A DNA stretch of 64,000 bases, from assembly GCF_000368965.1 (NCBI RefSeq), contig NZ_KB849780.1:1302145-1366144 (forward strand). Reading direction: 5' to 3'. Position 1 is the stretch's first letter; each line of letters begins with the position of its first letter. Below the pieces are notes generated by a model. The model was not told the DNA's origin and did no database searches. It worked only from the letters and a program-made list of their open reading frames with translations. Below are positions 26,879 through 36,401 of this stretch, piece by piece. Position numbers and translations under genes: made by a program. Source of the stretch: Acinetobacter calcoaceticus DSM 30006 = CIP 81.8 (GTDB lineage Bacteria; Pseudomonadota; Gammaproteobacteria; Pseudomonadales; Moraxellaceae).

Positions 26879-28606
26879 TTAGTTATCCTCAAAATTACGC
26901 TGATGTAATTGATAATAAGCACCATGTTTTTCAAGAAGTTCTTGATGAGTACCTTGCTCAACAATTTCCCCTTGATCCATCACCACAATACAATCAGCAT
27001 TTTCAATTGTTGACAAACGGTGCGCAATAACGATTGTTGTACGGTCTTGCATCGCTTCATCAAATGCTTGCTGAATAAAATGTTCAGATTCGTTGTCGAG
27101 AGCACTCGTAGCTTCATCTAAAATTAGAATTGGAGCATTCTTTAAAATTGCTCGAGCAATTGCAATTCGCTGACGCTGACCACCTGATAGGTTTAGACCT
27201 TGTGCACCTAAAACAGTGTCATAACCGTTTGGTAAATTCATAATGAAGTCATGTGCATATGCTGCTTTTGCCGCTGCATAGATTTTTTCATCTGATGCAC
27301 CTTCCAACTGACCATATGCGATGTTTTCACGAACAGTACGATTAAACAATATAACTTGTTGATTTACCATTGCAATTTGCGTACGTAGACTAGAAAGCTC
27401 AATATCATTAATTGGCAAATCATCTAAATAAATTTGTCCACTCGATACTTCTTGAAAACGTACCAACATATTGACTAATGAACTTTTACCCGCCCCTGAA
27501 CGACCAACCAATGCCACAGTTTGACCTGGACGAATATCTAAAGAAAAATCTTTAATAGCTGCTACGTCATCAGCATAATTTAATGTCACATGATCAAAAC
27601 GGATTGCCCCATTTAATTTGGGTTTCAATTGACCATTGTTTTGCTCTTCAGGTAAATCTAGTAATTCAAAAACAGAATGAGCTGCTGCTAAACCACGTTG
27701 TAACTTTTCATTAACATCAGTCAAGCTTTTAACTGGCTTTGCTAACAGACCAGCTGCTGTAAGGTAAGCTACAAATTCACCAGCACTTGTAGTGCCTAAA
27801 ATCTGAGGTCGTAAAGCTAACCATACAATAAGAGCCATAGCACAAGCCATTACCACCTGAACAACTGGACTATTCAGGTTTTGTACAATTACCATTTTTA
27901 AGCCGCGTTTTAGGTTCTCTTCCGATGACTTATAGAAACGTTTTTGTTCAGATTCTTCACCCGCAAAACTTTTTACAACAGCATTACCATTAATACTTTC
28001 CTGAACAACATGATTGACGTCGCCCATGGTATCTTGAACCTGTAACGAAAGCTTACGCATTCGTTTCGAAGCTTTACGTACTAAGACCCCAATCACAGGT
28101 AAAAATACAAAAATACATAAAGTAAGACGCCAATTGGTATAAAACAGATAGCCTAATAGCCCCAGAGTAATCATCCCATCCCTAACGATGGTTCTTAATG
28201 ATTCCGAAGAAGCAGCCGTAAGCTGTTCAACGTTATACATAATTTTGGCAGTAATATGGCCAGATGAATTATCTAAGTAATATTGTGCTGGGAGTTTTAA
28301 AAGTTTCGCATAAACTTCCTGGCGAATACTAAAAACCAAACTGCGTGAAATCACCGCAGTATAGTAGCCACCCATAAATAGGCCTAAGCCGCGAAAGAAT
28401 ACTAATAAAATAATTAATAACGGGAACCAATCCAAATCTGCTCTACTGCTGTTTTGGATTGCATCAATAATAAATTTAATCAATTTAGCAACGGAAACTT
28501 CTGTTGCTGAGTTTATACCGAACCCGATAAGTACTAATAAGGCCGCGCCCCAATAAGGTTTTAAATAGGCTATGAGACGCTTATAAACCTTAAAATCTTG
28601 ATTCAC
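26879..28606 (-). CDS. msbA: Lipid A export ABC transporter MsbA
   Basis: MsbA flips core lipid A across the inner membrane. The 575-residue half-transporter has six membrane segments in the first 310 residues and a nucleotide-binding domain with Walker A GRSGAGKSS, the signature LSGGQRQR, Walker B ILILDEATSAL, and the H-loop VIAHRLS. The genomic position directly before lpxK and kdsB supports MsbA rather than a drug exporter. Its start overlaps the exbD stop by 4 bp, coupling it to an ExbB/ExbD pair. Confidence 0.96.
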   Translation of the reverse strand: MNQDFKVYKRLIAYLKPYWGAALLVLIGFGINSATEVSVAKLIKFIIDAIQNSSRADLDWFPLLIILLVFFRGLGLFMGGYYTAVISRSLVFSIRQEVYAKLLKLPAQYYLDNSSGHITAKIMYNVEQLTAASSESLRTIVRDGMITLGLLGYLFYTNWRLTLCIFVFLPVIGVLVRKASKRMRKLSLQVQDTMGDVNHVVQESINGNAVVKSFAGEESEQKRFYKSSEENLKRGLKMVIVQNLNSPVVQVVMACAMALIVWLALRPQILGTTSAGEFVAYLTAAGLLAKPVKSLTDVNEKLQRGLAAAHSVFELLDLPEEQNNGQLKPKLNGAIRFDHVTLNYADDVAAIKDFSLDIRPGQTVALVGRSGAGKSSLVNMLVRFQEVSSGQIYLDDLPINDIELSSLRTQIAMVNQQVILFNRTVRENIAYGQLEGASDEKIYAAAKAAYAHDFIMNLPNGYDTVLGAQGLNLSGGQRQRIAIARAILKNAPILILDEATSALDNESEHFIQQAFDEAMQDRTTIVIAHRLSTIENADCIVVMDQGEIVEQGTHQELLEKHGAYYQLHQRNFEDN

Positions 28607-29031
28607 TCAGAAAAACCTCTAGAAGGAACTTTGGTACTAATATTGATGTTAACAAAACCGAGTTGTCCTGCCACATCCATAACACGAATTACATCCTGAT
28701 GAGACGCTTTGGCATCCGCAGCAATGATGAACATAAAATCACGGTGCTCTTGAGCAACTTGCTTAATCGCAGTACTCAGATCAGCAACCTCTTTAGACGA
28801 AAGTGCTTGACCATTCACAGCATAATGACCAGCAGAGTCTACCACGACTTCAATTTTGTGATCGTACTGTTTTGGTGGAACACCTTGTGCATCTGGTAAT
28901 GTTAGATTGATGCGACTTGGCTGATTAAAAGTGGTCGACAGCAATAAAAAAACCAAAATGAATAACAAACAGTCAATCATAGGCGTTAAATTGATATGAA
29001 TGTCTTCAACCTGAGAACGTTTAAATTTCAT
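28603..29031 (-). CDS. exbD: ExbD/TolR-family protein upstream of msbA
   Basis: A 142-residue single-span protein with the proton-carrying Asp at residue 20 (INLTPMIDCLLFILVFLLL) and a periplasmic C-terminal domain. It pairs with the ExbB homologue just upstream (14 bp). Such pairs before msbA-lpxK-kdsB are widespread in gammaproteobacteria, but no tonB or tolA gene lies here. Whether the pair powers TonB, another transducer or an LPS-related process is unknown. It is clearly distinct from the two ExbD proteins at 3.3-4.2 kb. Confidence 0.88.
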   Translation of the reverse strand: MKFKRSQVEDIHINLTPMIDCLLFILVFLLLSTTFNQPSRINLTLPDAQGVPPKQYDHKIEVVVDSAGHYAVNGQALSSKEVADLSTAIKQVAQEHRDFMFIIAADAKASHQDVIRVMDVAGQLGFVNINISTKVPSRGFSE

Positions 29032-29045
29032 CTGGCTTTCACCTC

Positions 29046-29681
29046 CTAACCAACACGGCGGTGTTCAGCTACAGACGAAGAACGCTTATAGAACAATGAG
29101 GCATGAAATAAGGTCGATTGCTGTTCTAATTCGGCAATATAATCTTGCACTACTCTTTGAAAGTAGCGATAAGCAATCAAAGCAGGAATTGCAATTAACA
29201 TCCCCACAGCTGTGGTAATTAATGCTTTAGAAATACCAGGAATCATTAAACTTGGACTACCAGCCGATCCAAAATCAATAACAAGAAATGACTCAATAAT
29301 TCCCACTACAGTACCAAGCAACCCTAACAGTGGTGCTACAGCACTTAGAGTGCCCAAAAAATTAATATTTTTTTCCAAATAAGAAATTTCTTGAGAAGCT
29401 GCTACTTCCATTTGCGCACGAGCAAATTGCTCACCATGCTCGCGATGCTCAAAACCTGCTTTTAAAATGTGTCCCAATGCGCTACTTTGCGCTTCTACAT
29501 TTTGTTCTAAACTTTCCACGATATCTTCAGCTCTTAAAGAGCCCTTACCGCTTAATGCTTCGGGTAGAACTTGTGAACGTCTTAACCGAACAAAACGCTC
29601 AATACTGATCGCAACAGTTAAAATCGAGCATAGAATTAAAGGCAGCATCAACCAGCCACCCGCTCTCACAAGTTCCCACAT
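29046..29681 (-). CDS. exbB: ExbB/TolQ-family proton channel protein
   Basis: The 211-residue protein has three membrane segments: one near the N-terminus (about 8-27; GGWLMLPLILCSILTVAIS) and two in the MotA/TolQ/ExbB domain (LGTLSAVAPLLGLLGTVVGI and SKALITTAVGMLIAIPALIA). It lacks the signal peptide and extension of the ExbB at 2447. It lies 50 bp after parB and starts the exbB-exbD-msbA-lpxK-kdsB series. Confidence 0.9.
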   Translation of the reverse strand: MWELVRAGGWLMLPLILCSILTVAISIERFVRLRRSQVLPEALSGKGSLRAEDIVESLEQNVEAQSSALGHILKAGFEHREHGEQFARAQMEVAASQEISYLEKNINFLGTLSAVAPLLGLLGTVVGIIESFLVIDFGSAGSPSLMIPGISKALITTAVGMLIAIPALIAYRYFQRVVQDYIAELEQQSTLFHASLFYKRSSSVAEHRRVG

Positions 29682-29731
29682 ATGTTCTTCCCCAAGAATA
29701 TAAAATTAGAAATACATGACCCAACTGCAAA

Positions 29732-30619
29732 TTATTCTGGCAAACAAATATTTAAAATGCCATCTAACTCATCCAAGGTATGATAATGAATAACAAGTTT
29801 ACCCTTACCTTTTTGGTTATGATCAATTTTTACATTAGCGCCAAAACGCTCTGATAATTTTTGCGTCAATTGCTCAATATCTGGTGCTACAGTCGTTTTT
29901 TCCTTCTCTTGTTTAGGCTCACTTCTATCACGCACCAATTGCTCTGTTTGACGAACGGACAATCCTTTCTCAATTACAATTTTAGCGACTTCTAATTGAT
30001 CTTTCCCTTTCAATGTCAAAATTGCTCGAGCATGCCCCATATCAAGCTGGCCTTGCTGCATGAAATCTTTAATATCATCAGCTAAACTCAATAATCGCAA
30101 TAAATTACTCACAGTAGTACGTGCTTTCCCTACCGTGTCAGCAATTTCCTGATGACTTAGACCAAATTCATCATGAAAGCGCTGTAAAGCGATTGCTTGA
30201 TCAATTGGATTTAAATCTTGACGCTGAATGTTTTCAATTAACGCTAAAGCAATCGCAACCTGATCATTCAAATCTCGAACAATTGCTGGAATTTCAGTTA
30301 AGCCCGCAATTTGTGCTGCACGCCAACGACGTTCACCCGCAATGATTTCAAATGGATAAGTTTCATCATCAACTGGACGGATGACAATAGGCTGCATCAC
30401 CCCATGTTTTTCAATAGACGATGCCAACTCTTGTAAATCATGCTCATGAATAAAACGACGTGGTTGATATTCACCACGTTTCAGTAAATTCACATCAACT
30501 TGTTTTAACTGTCCGTGGTCTAAAGCCTGTGCTTCCAGTTGTAATTTTTCTTTTTGAATTGAACCAAGTAATGCATCTAAACCACGTCCTTTAGCCAATC
30601 CGCGTTTTTTGATGCTCAT
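29732..30619 (-). CDS. parB: Chromosome-partitioning protein ParB
   Basis: ParB binds centromere-like parS sites and spreads as a CTP-dependent clamp. The 295 residues contain the N-terminal ParB/Srx domain (QPRRFIHEHDLQELASSI, then EIIAGERRWRAAQIAGL, the CTP-binding GERRWRA motif), the central helix-turn-helix (LSHQEIADTVGKARTTVSNL) and a C-terminal dimerisation part. It overlaps parA by 4 bp. The rsmG-parA-parB order is the chromosomal form, so this is not a plasmid. Confidence 0.97.
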   Translation of the reverse strand: MSIKKRGLAKGRGLDALLGSIQKEKLQLEAQALDHGQLKQVDVNLLKRGEYQPRRFIHEHDLQELASSIEKHGVMQPIVIRPVDDETYPFEIIAGERRWRAAQIAGLTEIPAIVRDLNDQVAIALALIENIQRQDLNPIDQAIALQRFHDEFGLSHQEIADTVGKARTTVSNLLRLLSLADDIKDFMQQGQLDMGHARAILTLKGKDQLEVAKIVIEKGLSVRQTEQLVRDRSEPKQEKEKTTVAPDIEQLTQKLSERFGANVKIDHNQKGKGKLVIHYHTLDELDGILNICLPE

Positions 30620-31398
30620 ACTTTACTTCCTTTCTTCACTTTACTTCTCTTTAACATCTCAGCTGCAAGATTTAAGTATGCAACTGCACCTTTAGAACTT
30701 TTTTCGAAATAGATAACAGGTAAACCATGTGCTGGTGCTTCTGCTAAGCGAACATTTCGTGGAACAACAGTATCATAAAGTTTTTTGCCGAAATATTGCT
30801 CTAGTTCTGCAGATACATCACGTGTTAAAGCATTTCGTGCATCGTACATCGTACGTAATACACCAATAATCTCTAAATCAGGATTGAGTGCTTTTTGAAT
30901 ACGATCAATGGTCTGAGTTAAATCAGCTAAACCCTCTAGTGCATAATATTCGCATTGCATTGGAATAATTACACTATCTACAGCCGCCAAAGCATTGACA
31001 GTAATCAAACTCAAGCTTGGAGCACAATCCACAATGATATAGTCAAATGAGTTTCTGATTTCATTCAAAGCATTTTTTAGAATGAATTCACGACCTTCTT
31101 GCTCTGCAATAGCAAGCTCTACACCTGAAAGCTCACGATTAGAGCCTAAAACTTTATATCCAACTTCTGCTTTTTGAATGGCTGTTTCAATTGGAACTTC
31201 GCCAAGAAGAACATCTGTAATTGAATACAAAAGATCGTTCTTTTGGATACCAGACCCCATCGTAGCATTACCTTGTGAGTCCATATCTACAAGTAATACA
31301 CGTTTTTTTAATACAGCTAGAGACGCTGCAAGATTTACTGCAGTCGTTGTTTTACCAACACCACCCTTTTGGTTTGCAATCGCAATAATTTGAGCCAT
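30616..31398 (-). CDS. parA: Chromosome-partitioning ATPase ParA
   Basis: A 260-residue Walker-type ATPase that moves ParB-parS complexes. The deviant Walker A KGGVGKTT is at residues 11-18, VLLVDMDSQGNAT is the A' motif, and YIIVDCAPSLSLIT is Walker B. The short N-terminus without a regulatory helix-turn-helix identifies the chromosomal (Soj-like) type. It lies 21 bp after rsmG. Confidence 0.97.
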   Translation of the reverse strand: MAQIIAIANQKGGVGKTTTAVNLAASLAVLKKRVLLVDMDSQGNATMGSGIQKNDLLYSITDVLLGEVPIETAIQKAEVGYKVLGSNRELSGVELAIAEQEGREFILKNALNEIRNSFDYIIVDCAPSLSLITVNALAAVDSVIIPMQCEYYALEGLADLTQTIDRIQKALNPDLEIIGVLRTMYDARNALTRDVSAELEQYFGKKLYDTVVPRNVRLAEAPAHGLPVIYFEKSSKGAVAYLNLAAEMLKRSKVKKGSKV

Positions 31399-31419
31399 GG
31401 TAACCTTAATACTTTTTAT

Positions 31420-32052
31420 TTAGATACGTTGAAGTAAAAGTAAATGACGTTGTTCATCAAGTCTTGGTACGCGCAGTTCAATCACTTTACATGAAAAGTC
31501 CTGCTTGAGCTGCTCAATTTCCTCAACTGGCACTACACCTTTCATCGCTGCGATTATACTGCTCTGATGAAGGTATGGCTGAGCCGCATCTACAAAGTCC
31601 GTTAAAGAAGCAAAAGCTCGACTTGTTATGACGTCAAACTGGCCAAGCTCATCAATTGTATCTTGATTCTCAACACGTGTTTGCACTGCCACAACGTTAC
31701 TCAATTTAAGATCAGCAATAAATTGCTTCAAAAAACGAATTTTTTTACCATTAGAATCTAAAAGAACACATTGGCGTTCTGGCTGACAAAGAGCAATAAT
31801 CATGCCAGGCATACCACCACCTGTACCCACATCAAGCAGTCTACCTTCAGGTAAATCATTTAAAATACTTAGACTATCCAACAAATGCTTCACTAACATT
31901 TCTTTCGGATCACGAATTGCTGTCAGATTATATGCTTTATTCCAAAGTACCAAAGCATCTTGATATTTTAACAATAATGCCAAAGCTTCATCGCTAAGCG
32001 ATAAACCTAATTTTTGACTACCCTGTTGTAACTCTTGAAAAAACGGATGCAT
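31420..32052 (-). CDS. rsmG: 16S rRNA (guanine(527)-N7)-methyltransferase
   Basis: Methylates G527 of 16S rRNA; loss gives low-level streptomycin resistance in other bacteria. The 210-residue protein has the SAM-binding motif LLDVGTGGGMPGMIIAL, then VLLDSNGKKIRFLKQFI and VITSRAFASL, all typical of RsmG/GidB. It is the first gene of the rsmG-parA-parB group. An 87-bp gap separates it from murU, with no clear terminator. Confidence 0.96.
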   Translation of the reverse strand: MHPFFQELQQGSQKLGLSLSDEALALLLKYQDALVLWNKAYNLTAIRDPKEMLVKHLLDSLSILNDLPEGRLLDVGTGGGMPGMIIALCQPERQCVLLDSNGKKIRFLKQFIADLKLSNVVAVQTRVENQDTIDELGQFDVITSRAFASLTDFVDAAQPYLHQSSIIAAMKGVVPVEEIEQLKQDFSCKVIELRVPRLDEQRHLLLLQRI

Positions 32053-32139
32053 AAACAGATAACATCTAAGTAAAATTTAAAACAAAGTATACCCATTTAT
32101 GCATCGTGGAACACTAGTTAACGATTAGGGATTACACAG

Positions 32140-32829
32140 TTAATCGTAGAAGCCTTCACGAATTTGCAAATCTAGCTCCATTAAACGCTCAGGCGTTCCC
32201 ACATCTACCCATGCACCTTTAAGTTTTTCACCAGATATTTTTTGATTCTGCATCGCTTGCTTCAACAATGGAGCTAAGGGACGTTTACCAGGTTCCAATC
32301 CATCAAAAAGCTTAGGATGGATAACAGACACGCCACTAAAAGTGAGATTCTCACCCGTCACATCTTGATCGAATGTAAAAGTGCGTCCATCGAACAACGT
32401 AAAGTCACCTTCAGGATGCTGTTTAGGATTATCAACCAACACAAGATGTGCTAAATCATCATTTAGCTTAATATGGCGTAGGGCTTCAAAATCCATTGTG
32501 GTCCATACATCTCCATTCACCAGAATAAACGGATCTGTTCCAAGCAGTGGCAAAGCATTAATAATTCCACCAGCTGTTTCTAGCCCTTCATCCTCTCGTG
32601 TCCAACGGATATCCACACCAAATTGAGAGCCATCGCCTAAGCTGCTGATGAGTTTATCGGCCAACCATGCAGAATTGATGACAATTTCGGTCACACCAAT
32701 TTTCTTAAGTTTTTCAATATGCCACACAATAAGCGCCTTACCACCTACCTCAAGCAAAGGCTTTGGTGTATATAGCGTAAGTGGACGCATACGATTACCC
32801 AAACCAGCAGCAAGAATCATTGCTTTCAT
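32140..32829 (-). CDS. murU: N-acetylmuramate alpha-1-phosphate uridylyltransferase
   Basis: MurU converts MurNAc-1-phosphate to UDP-MurNAc in the cell-wall recycling route that bypasses MurA and gives intrinsic fosfomycin tolerance in Pseudomonas and Acinetobacter. The 229 residues form a nucleotidyltransferase domain with LAAGLGNRMRPLTLYTPKPL at the N-terminus, VNGDVWT with the metal Asp, and the C-terminal GAWVDVGTPERL. Its ATG overlaps the amgK stop (TAATG), so kinase and uridylyltransferase are translationally coupled. Confidence 0.94.
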   Translation of the reverse strand: MKAMILAAGLGNRMRPLTLYTPKPLLEVGGKALIVWHIEKLKKIGVTEIVINSAWLADKLISSLGDGSQFGVDIRWTREDEGLETAGGIINALPLLGTDPFILVNGDVWTTMDFEALRHIKLNDDLAHLVLVDNPKQHPEGDFTLFDGRTFTFDQDVTGENLTFSGVSVIHPKLFDGLEPGKRPLAPLLKQAMQNQKISGEKLKGAWVDVGTPERLMELDLQIREGFYD

Positions 32830-33848
32830 TATGCTGCTACCTCGTAGTTACCATATTTCTCGATAAACTTCGGCATAACTATGTCATTTATGAACAACAT
32901 AAACTCATCAAGTTCAGCATAACCACGGCTTTCTTCGATCAAATACCACATTACTCGTGGTAAATCTTTTAAATAACCTGATTTACCATCGCGCTCAAAC
33001 AGACGCACAAAGATGCCCAAAATTTTAATATGACGCTGAATAGCCATTAAATCTGCATCACGTTTGAATTGTTCAAAACTACGGTTCTGTTTCGCAGACT
33101 CAGGTAATAAGTCATAAAAGACTCTAAACCATTGATACACACGCTCTGCATTCCACTGAACATAAGCATCACGAGTAATCGAGATTAGATCATAAGTATC
33201 TGCACCAATCACCGCATCCTGAAAATCAATAACTCCAAGCTCTGGTTCATTTGCAATTTTCATCAAATTACGACTGTGAAAATCACGATGTACAATCACT
33301 TGCGGCTGAGCCAATGCAGTTTTTGCTAATACATTGAAAGCATCATCAATTATCTGTTGCTGGTTCGCATTCGGAGTAATCTGCAAAGATGGCAGCATCC
33401 AGTCAGTCAACAGCTTCATTTCAGTTAACAATTTCTCATAGGAGTATGCTGGAAATTGCTCCTGACCATTCACAGACTGCAAATGAATCAGCTGTTTAAA
33501 GCTTTGTTCATAATATTTATCGACTGTTTCATCATTTAATAATGTCGACAACAGCACATCACCAAAATCTTCTAATAACAGAAAACCTTGAGCTAAATCT
33601 TTCGCGACGATCTGAGGGACGCGTACACCATGGCCTGCAAAAAATTCGTCAATGGTCACAAACGGAACACAGTCTTCTTTTTCTGGAGGGGCATCCATGA
33701 GCATATACGTTTTATTTTGTAACTGGATACGCGCATAACGGCGGAAGCTTGCATCACCTGCCAAAAAAGCGATCTTAAATTGATCATTTTCAAGAACAGA
33801 TGTAAGCCATGTATATATCAATTGTTCACGTTGTGTATTCATTTGCAA
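32829..33848 (-). CDS. amgK: N-acetylmuramate/N-acetylglucosamine kinase
   Basis: AmgK phosphorylates MurNAc and GlcNAc at the anomeric position, feeding MurU. The 339-residue protein is an aminoglycoside-phosphotransferase-fold kinase: LAGDASFRRYARI (nucleotide-binding region), VIVHRDFHSRNLM (catalytic loop with Asp and Asn) and LGVIDFQDAVIG (metal-binding Asp). It is divergent from lptD with a 114-bp shared promoter region, the arrangement also seen in Pseudomonas. Confidence 0.94.
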   Translation of the reverse strand: MQMNTQREQLIYTWLTSVLENDQFKIAFLAGDASFRRYARIQLQNKTYMLMDAPPEKEDCVPFVTIDEFFAGHGVRVPQIVAKDLAQGFLLLEDFGDVLLSTLLNDETVDKYYEQSFKQLIHLQSVNGQEQFPAYSYEKLLTEMKLLTDWMLPSLQITPNANQQQIIDDAFNVLAKTALAQPQVIVHRDFHSRNLMKIANEPELGVIDFQDAVIGADTYDLISITRDAYVQWNAERVYQWFRVFYDLLPESAKQNRSFEQFKRDADLMAIQRHIKILGIFVRLFERDGKSGYLKDLPRVMWYLIEESRGYAELDEFMLFINDIVMPKFIEKYGNYEVAA

Positions 33849-33962
33849 TAAAATCTAAAACAAGCTGAGATTTTTGAAGGGTTAAGTGTAGCCACTTATA
33901 AACTTTTTCTCTATGATGCGACAATAATTAATTGTGAATTAGCATACTTGGTTAATGAGACA

Positions 33963-36401
33963 ATGAAGCATCAGTTTAAATTTAATCCTTTAGCGACAGC
34001 TATTTTTACGCTCTTATGTGGCTCCATACAATCAAGTTATGCTGAGTCAGCTGATGTTGTCTCCAATATAGACAATAATCAACTTAAAGCGAGCATCAAA
34101 GAAGCCTACCCGGGTCAAGAATTCTTTCAACAGTATTATGTTGATAAATCAGCACCTGAGGCACAGCTTCGTGACAATAAATATTTAAGCTCGGCATTTT
34201 GCCAGGGTACATGGGTTACACCGATTAACCCTGAGACCAAAGCACTAGATGCCGACAAAACGACTTCTGTCGTTACGGCTAACTATGGACACTATAATCC
34301 TGCCGGTGACTCTGTTTTAGAAGGTGACGTGGTTATTGATCAGGAAGGACGCACGGTTCGTGCTGACAAGGTTACGATTGATAAGACCCAAACCTTTGCA
34401 CATGCACAAGGCCGAGTACAACTCGCTCAAGGTGGGTTGATTTCACAGAGTGACGAAATTAATTACAACCTGAAAAACCAGACTGGTAATTTAGACAACA
34501 GTTTTTATATTTCTGAACAGCAACATGCCCATGGTCATGCAGGCAAAATCGAAAGAACATCGCCAAATGTCATGGTTCTTAACGATGCAACCTATACGAC
34601 TTGCCCGCCAGGCCAAAAACCGGGTTGGAAAATTCAGGCAAATAAAATTGAGTTGAATCAAGAAACTGGGCGTGGTGTAACTCGCGGGACAAAACTGTAT
34701 GTTAAAGATGTTCCTGTTCTAGTAGTTCCTTACTTTAACTTCCCGATTGATGATCGCCGAACTACAGGTATTCTCAACCCACAGTTTGGTTTCTCAAACG
34801 ATGGTGGTATTGAGCTTTCTGTTCCAGTTTATTTAAACCTTGCACCTAACTATGATCTAACACTGACTCCGCGTTATTTAGCAGACCGCGGTGCAATGCT
34901 AAAAGGTGACTTTCGATACTTAACCGATGGTTTTGGTGCGGGTGAAATGTGGGGTGGCATGTTGCCATCTGACAAAGAATACGATGATAAAGATCGTAAA
35001 GATTTCCATTTTTTACATAACTGGGATATCAACGATCAATGGTCAACTAATCTCGAATATAATTACGCTTCAGATAAAGATTATTTCTCAGATTTAGATA
35101 GCAGCCCTAACTCTAAAACAGACCTAAACTTACGTAGAGCATGGGAACTTAACTACCAACATGGCATTCCGGGGTTAAAAGCTCAGCTTAAAGTTGAAGA
35201 TTTCCAAACGCTTGACCCAGAAATTGCAGATGCAGATAAACCTTATGCCCGTTTACCACAATTCTTATTAAATTACGTCACTGGTAATCCACTAGGTTTA
35301 CAATACGAATTTAATAACGATACAGCCTATTTCAAGAAATCGATTAATGATGATTCTGCTCAAGAAAGTAGCGGTACACGTATCTACAACCAGTTTGCTA
35401 CGCGTTATAACTACCGCACACCAGCAGCATTTGTAATACCTGAAGTTTCAGTACGTTCTATTCAAACATTCTATGATAAGGATAGTATCGCATCTCAGGG
35501 TTTAGATGGCGGTTCTGAAAATAAATCAGTAGTTGTACCTCAATTTACATTGGACACTGGACTGAATTTTGAACGTGAAGGCAAATATTTACAAACCCTT
35601 ACTCCTCGTGCATTTTATGCCTATGCTCCATACAAAAACCAAGACAGCTATCCAAACTTTGACTCAACTTCAGCATCAGTAAGTTACGATCAATTATTTA
35701 ACCCTTACCGCTTCTATGGACATGACCGTCTTGAAGACAACAACTTTCTATCACTTGGCGTAAGCTACAGTCTTTTTGACACAGTAGGCTTAGAACGTTT
35801 ACGTGCAAGTGTTGGTCAAAGTTATTATTTTGAAGACCGCCGTGTGACATTAAAGCAACAAGACGAGATTGATACAGAACGCAATACTGGTCCGGTTGTA
35901 AGTTTAACAAGCCAGTTAAATCAAAACTTCACTATCGCAGCTAACTCAGCATGGATGTCGAATGGTGACAACGCTCAGCGTGATTTTCAGGTTTATTATA
36001 CTGGAGATAAAGGCAATCTATATAACTTAGGCTATTTCTATCGCAAAGATATTCAAGGACGCCAAGACACTTACGATCAGGTCGTTGCATCGTTTATACA
36101 ACCAATTAAAGACAATTGGCGTATTATGGGCCACGTACAATACGACATGGACAATGATGTTGCCCGTGAGCTCTTATTAGGGGTTAACTATGAATCATGT
36201 TGCTGGGGTATTTCAGTCTATGGCCGCTCATATTACAACGATCTAGACGATCCAAAATCTCCAGATGTTAGTGAAAAACGCGCCATTATGGCCGAAATTA
36301 CGCTAAAAGGTTTAGGTGGTTTAAACAATAAACTCGCGTCTTTACTTGAAAATCGCGTTTTAGGTTTTAACAAAATTAATCAATCTTGGACACAACGTTA
36401 A
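33963..36401 (+). CDS. lptD: LPS-assembly protein LptD
   Basis: LptD is the outer-membrane barrel that, with LptE, inserts LPS in the outer leaflet. From the ATG at 33963 (812 residues; a TTG lies 15 bp upstream) it has a signal peptide ending near SSYA/ES (27/28), a periplasmic OstA-like domain (about 110-250) and a C-terminal barrel. The four-cysteine disulfide pattern is conserved: Cys80 (AFCQGTW), Cys214 (TTCPPG) and the Cys746-Cys747 pair (YESCCWG), which must form interdomain disulfides for activity in E. coli. Its stop overlaps the surA start. Confidence 0.97.
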   Translation: MKHQFKFNPLATAIFTLLCGSIQSSYAESADVVSNIDNNQLKASIKEAYPGQEFFQQYYVDKSAPEAQLRDNKYLSSAFCQGTWVTPINPETKALDADKTTSVVTANYGHYNPAGDSVLEGDVVIDQEGRTVRADKVTIDKTQTFAHAQGRVQLAQGGLISQSDEINYNLKNQTGNLDNSFYISEQQHAHGHAGKIERTSPNVMVLNDATYTTCPPGQKPGWKIQANKIELNQETGRGVTRGTKLYVKDVPVLVVPYFNFPIDDRRTTGILNPQFGFSNDGGIELSVPVYLNLAPNYDLTLTPRYLADRGAMLKGDFRYLTDGFGAGEMWGGMLPSDKEYDDKDRKDFHFLHNWDINDQWSTNLEYNYASDKDYFSDLDSSPNSKTDLNLRRAWELNYQHGIPGLKAQLKVEDFQTLDPEIADADKPYARLPQFLLNYVTGNPLGLQYEFNNDTAYFKKSINDDSAQESSGTRIYNQFATRYNYRTPAAFVIPEVSVRSIQTFYDKDSIASQGLDGGSENKSVVVPQFTLDTGLNFEREGKYLQTLTPRAFYAYAPYKNQDSYPNFDSTSASVSYDQLFNPYRFYGHDRLEDNNFLSLGVSYSLFDTVGLERLRASVGQSYYFEDRRVTLKQQDEIDTERNTGPVVSLTSQLNQNFTIAANSAWMSNGDNAQRDFQVYYTGDKGNLYNLGYFYRKDIQGRQDTYDQVVASFIQPIKDNWRIMGHVQYDMDNDVARELLLGVNYESCCWGISVYGRSYYNDLDDPKSPDVSEKRAIMAEITLKGLGGLNNKLASLLENRVLGFNKINQSWTQR

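Noticed and set aside
26879..28606. MsbA read as a multidrug ABC exporter
   Set aside because: The conserved lpxK-kdsB neighbours and length make lipid A flippase the better call.
30758..30766. CGTGGAACA, a half match to the ParB site parS, inside parA; a second copy at 32104-32112
   Set aside because: Only the right half of the 16-bp palindrome matches (about 10-11 of 16 overall); a true parS would be nearly perfect on both sides.
32121..32147. ACGATTA / TAATCGT inverted repeat at the end of murU
   Set aside because: It spans the stop codon, has no T-tract on the minus strand, and a 13-nt loop; chance is plausible.
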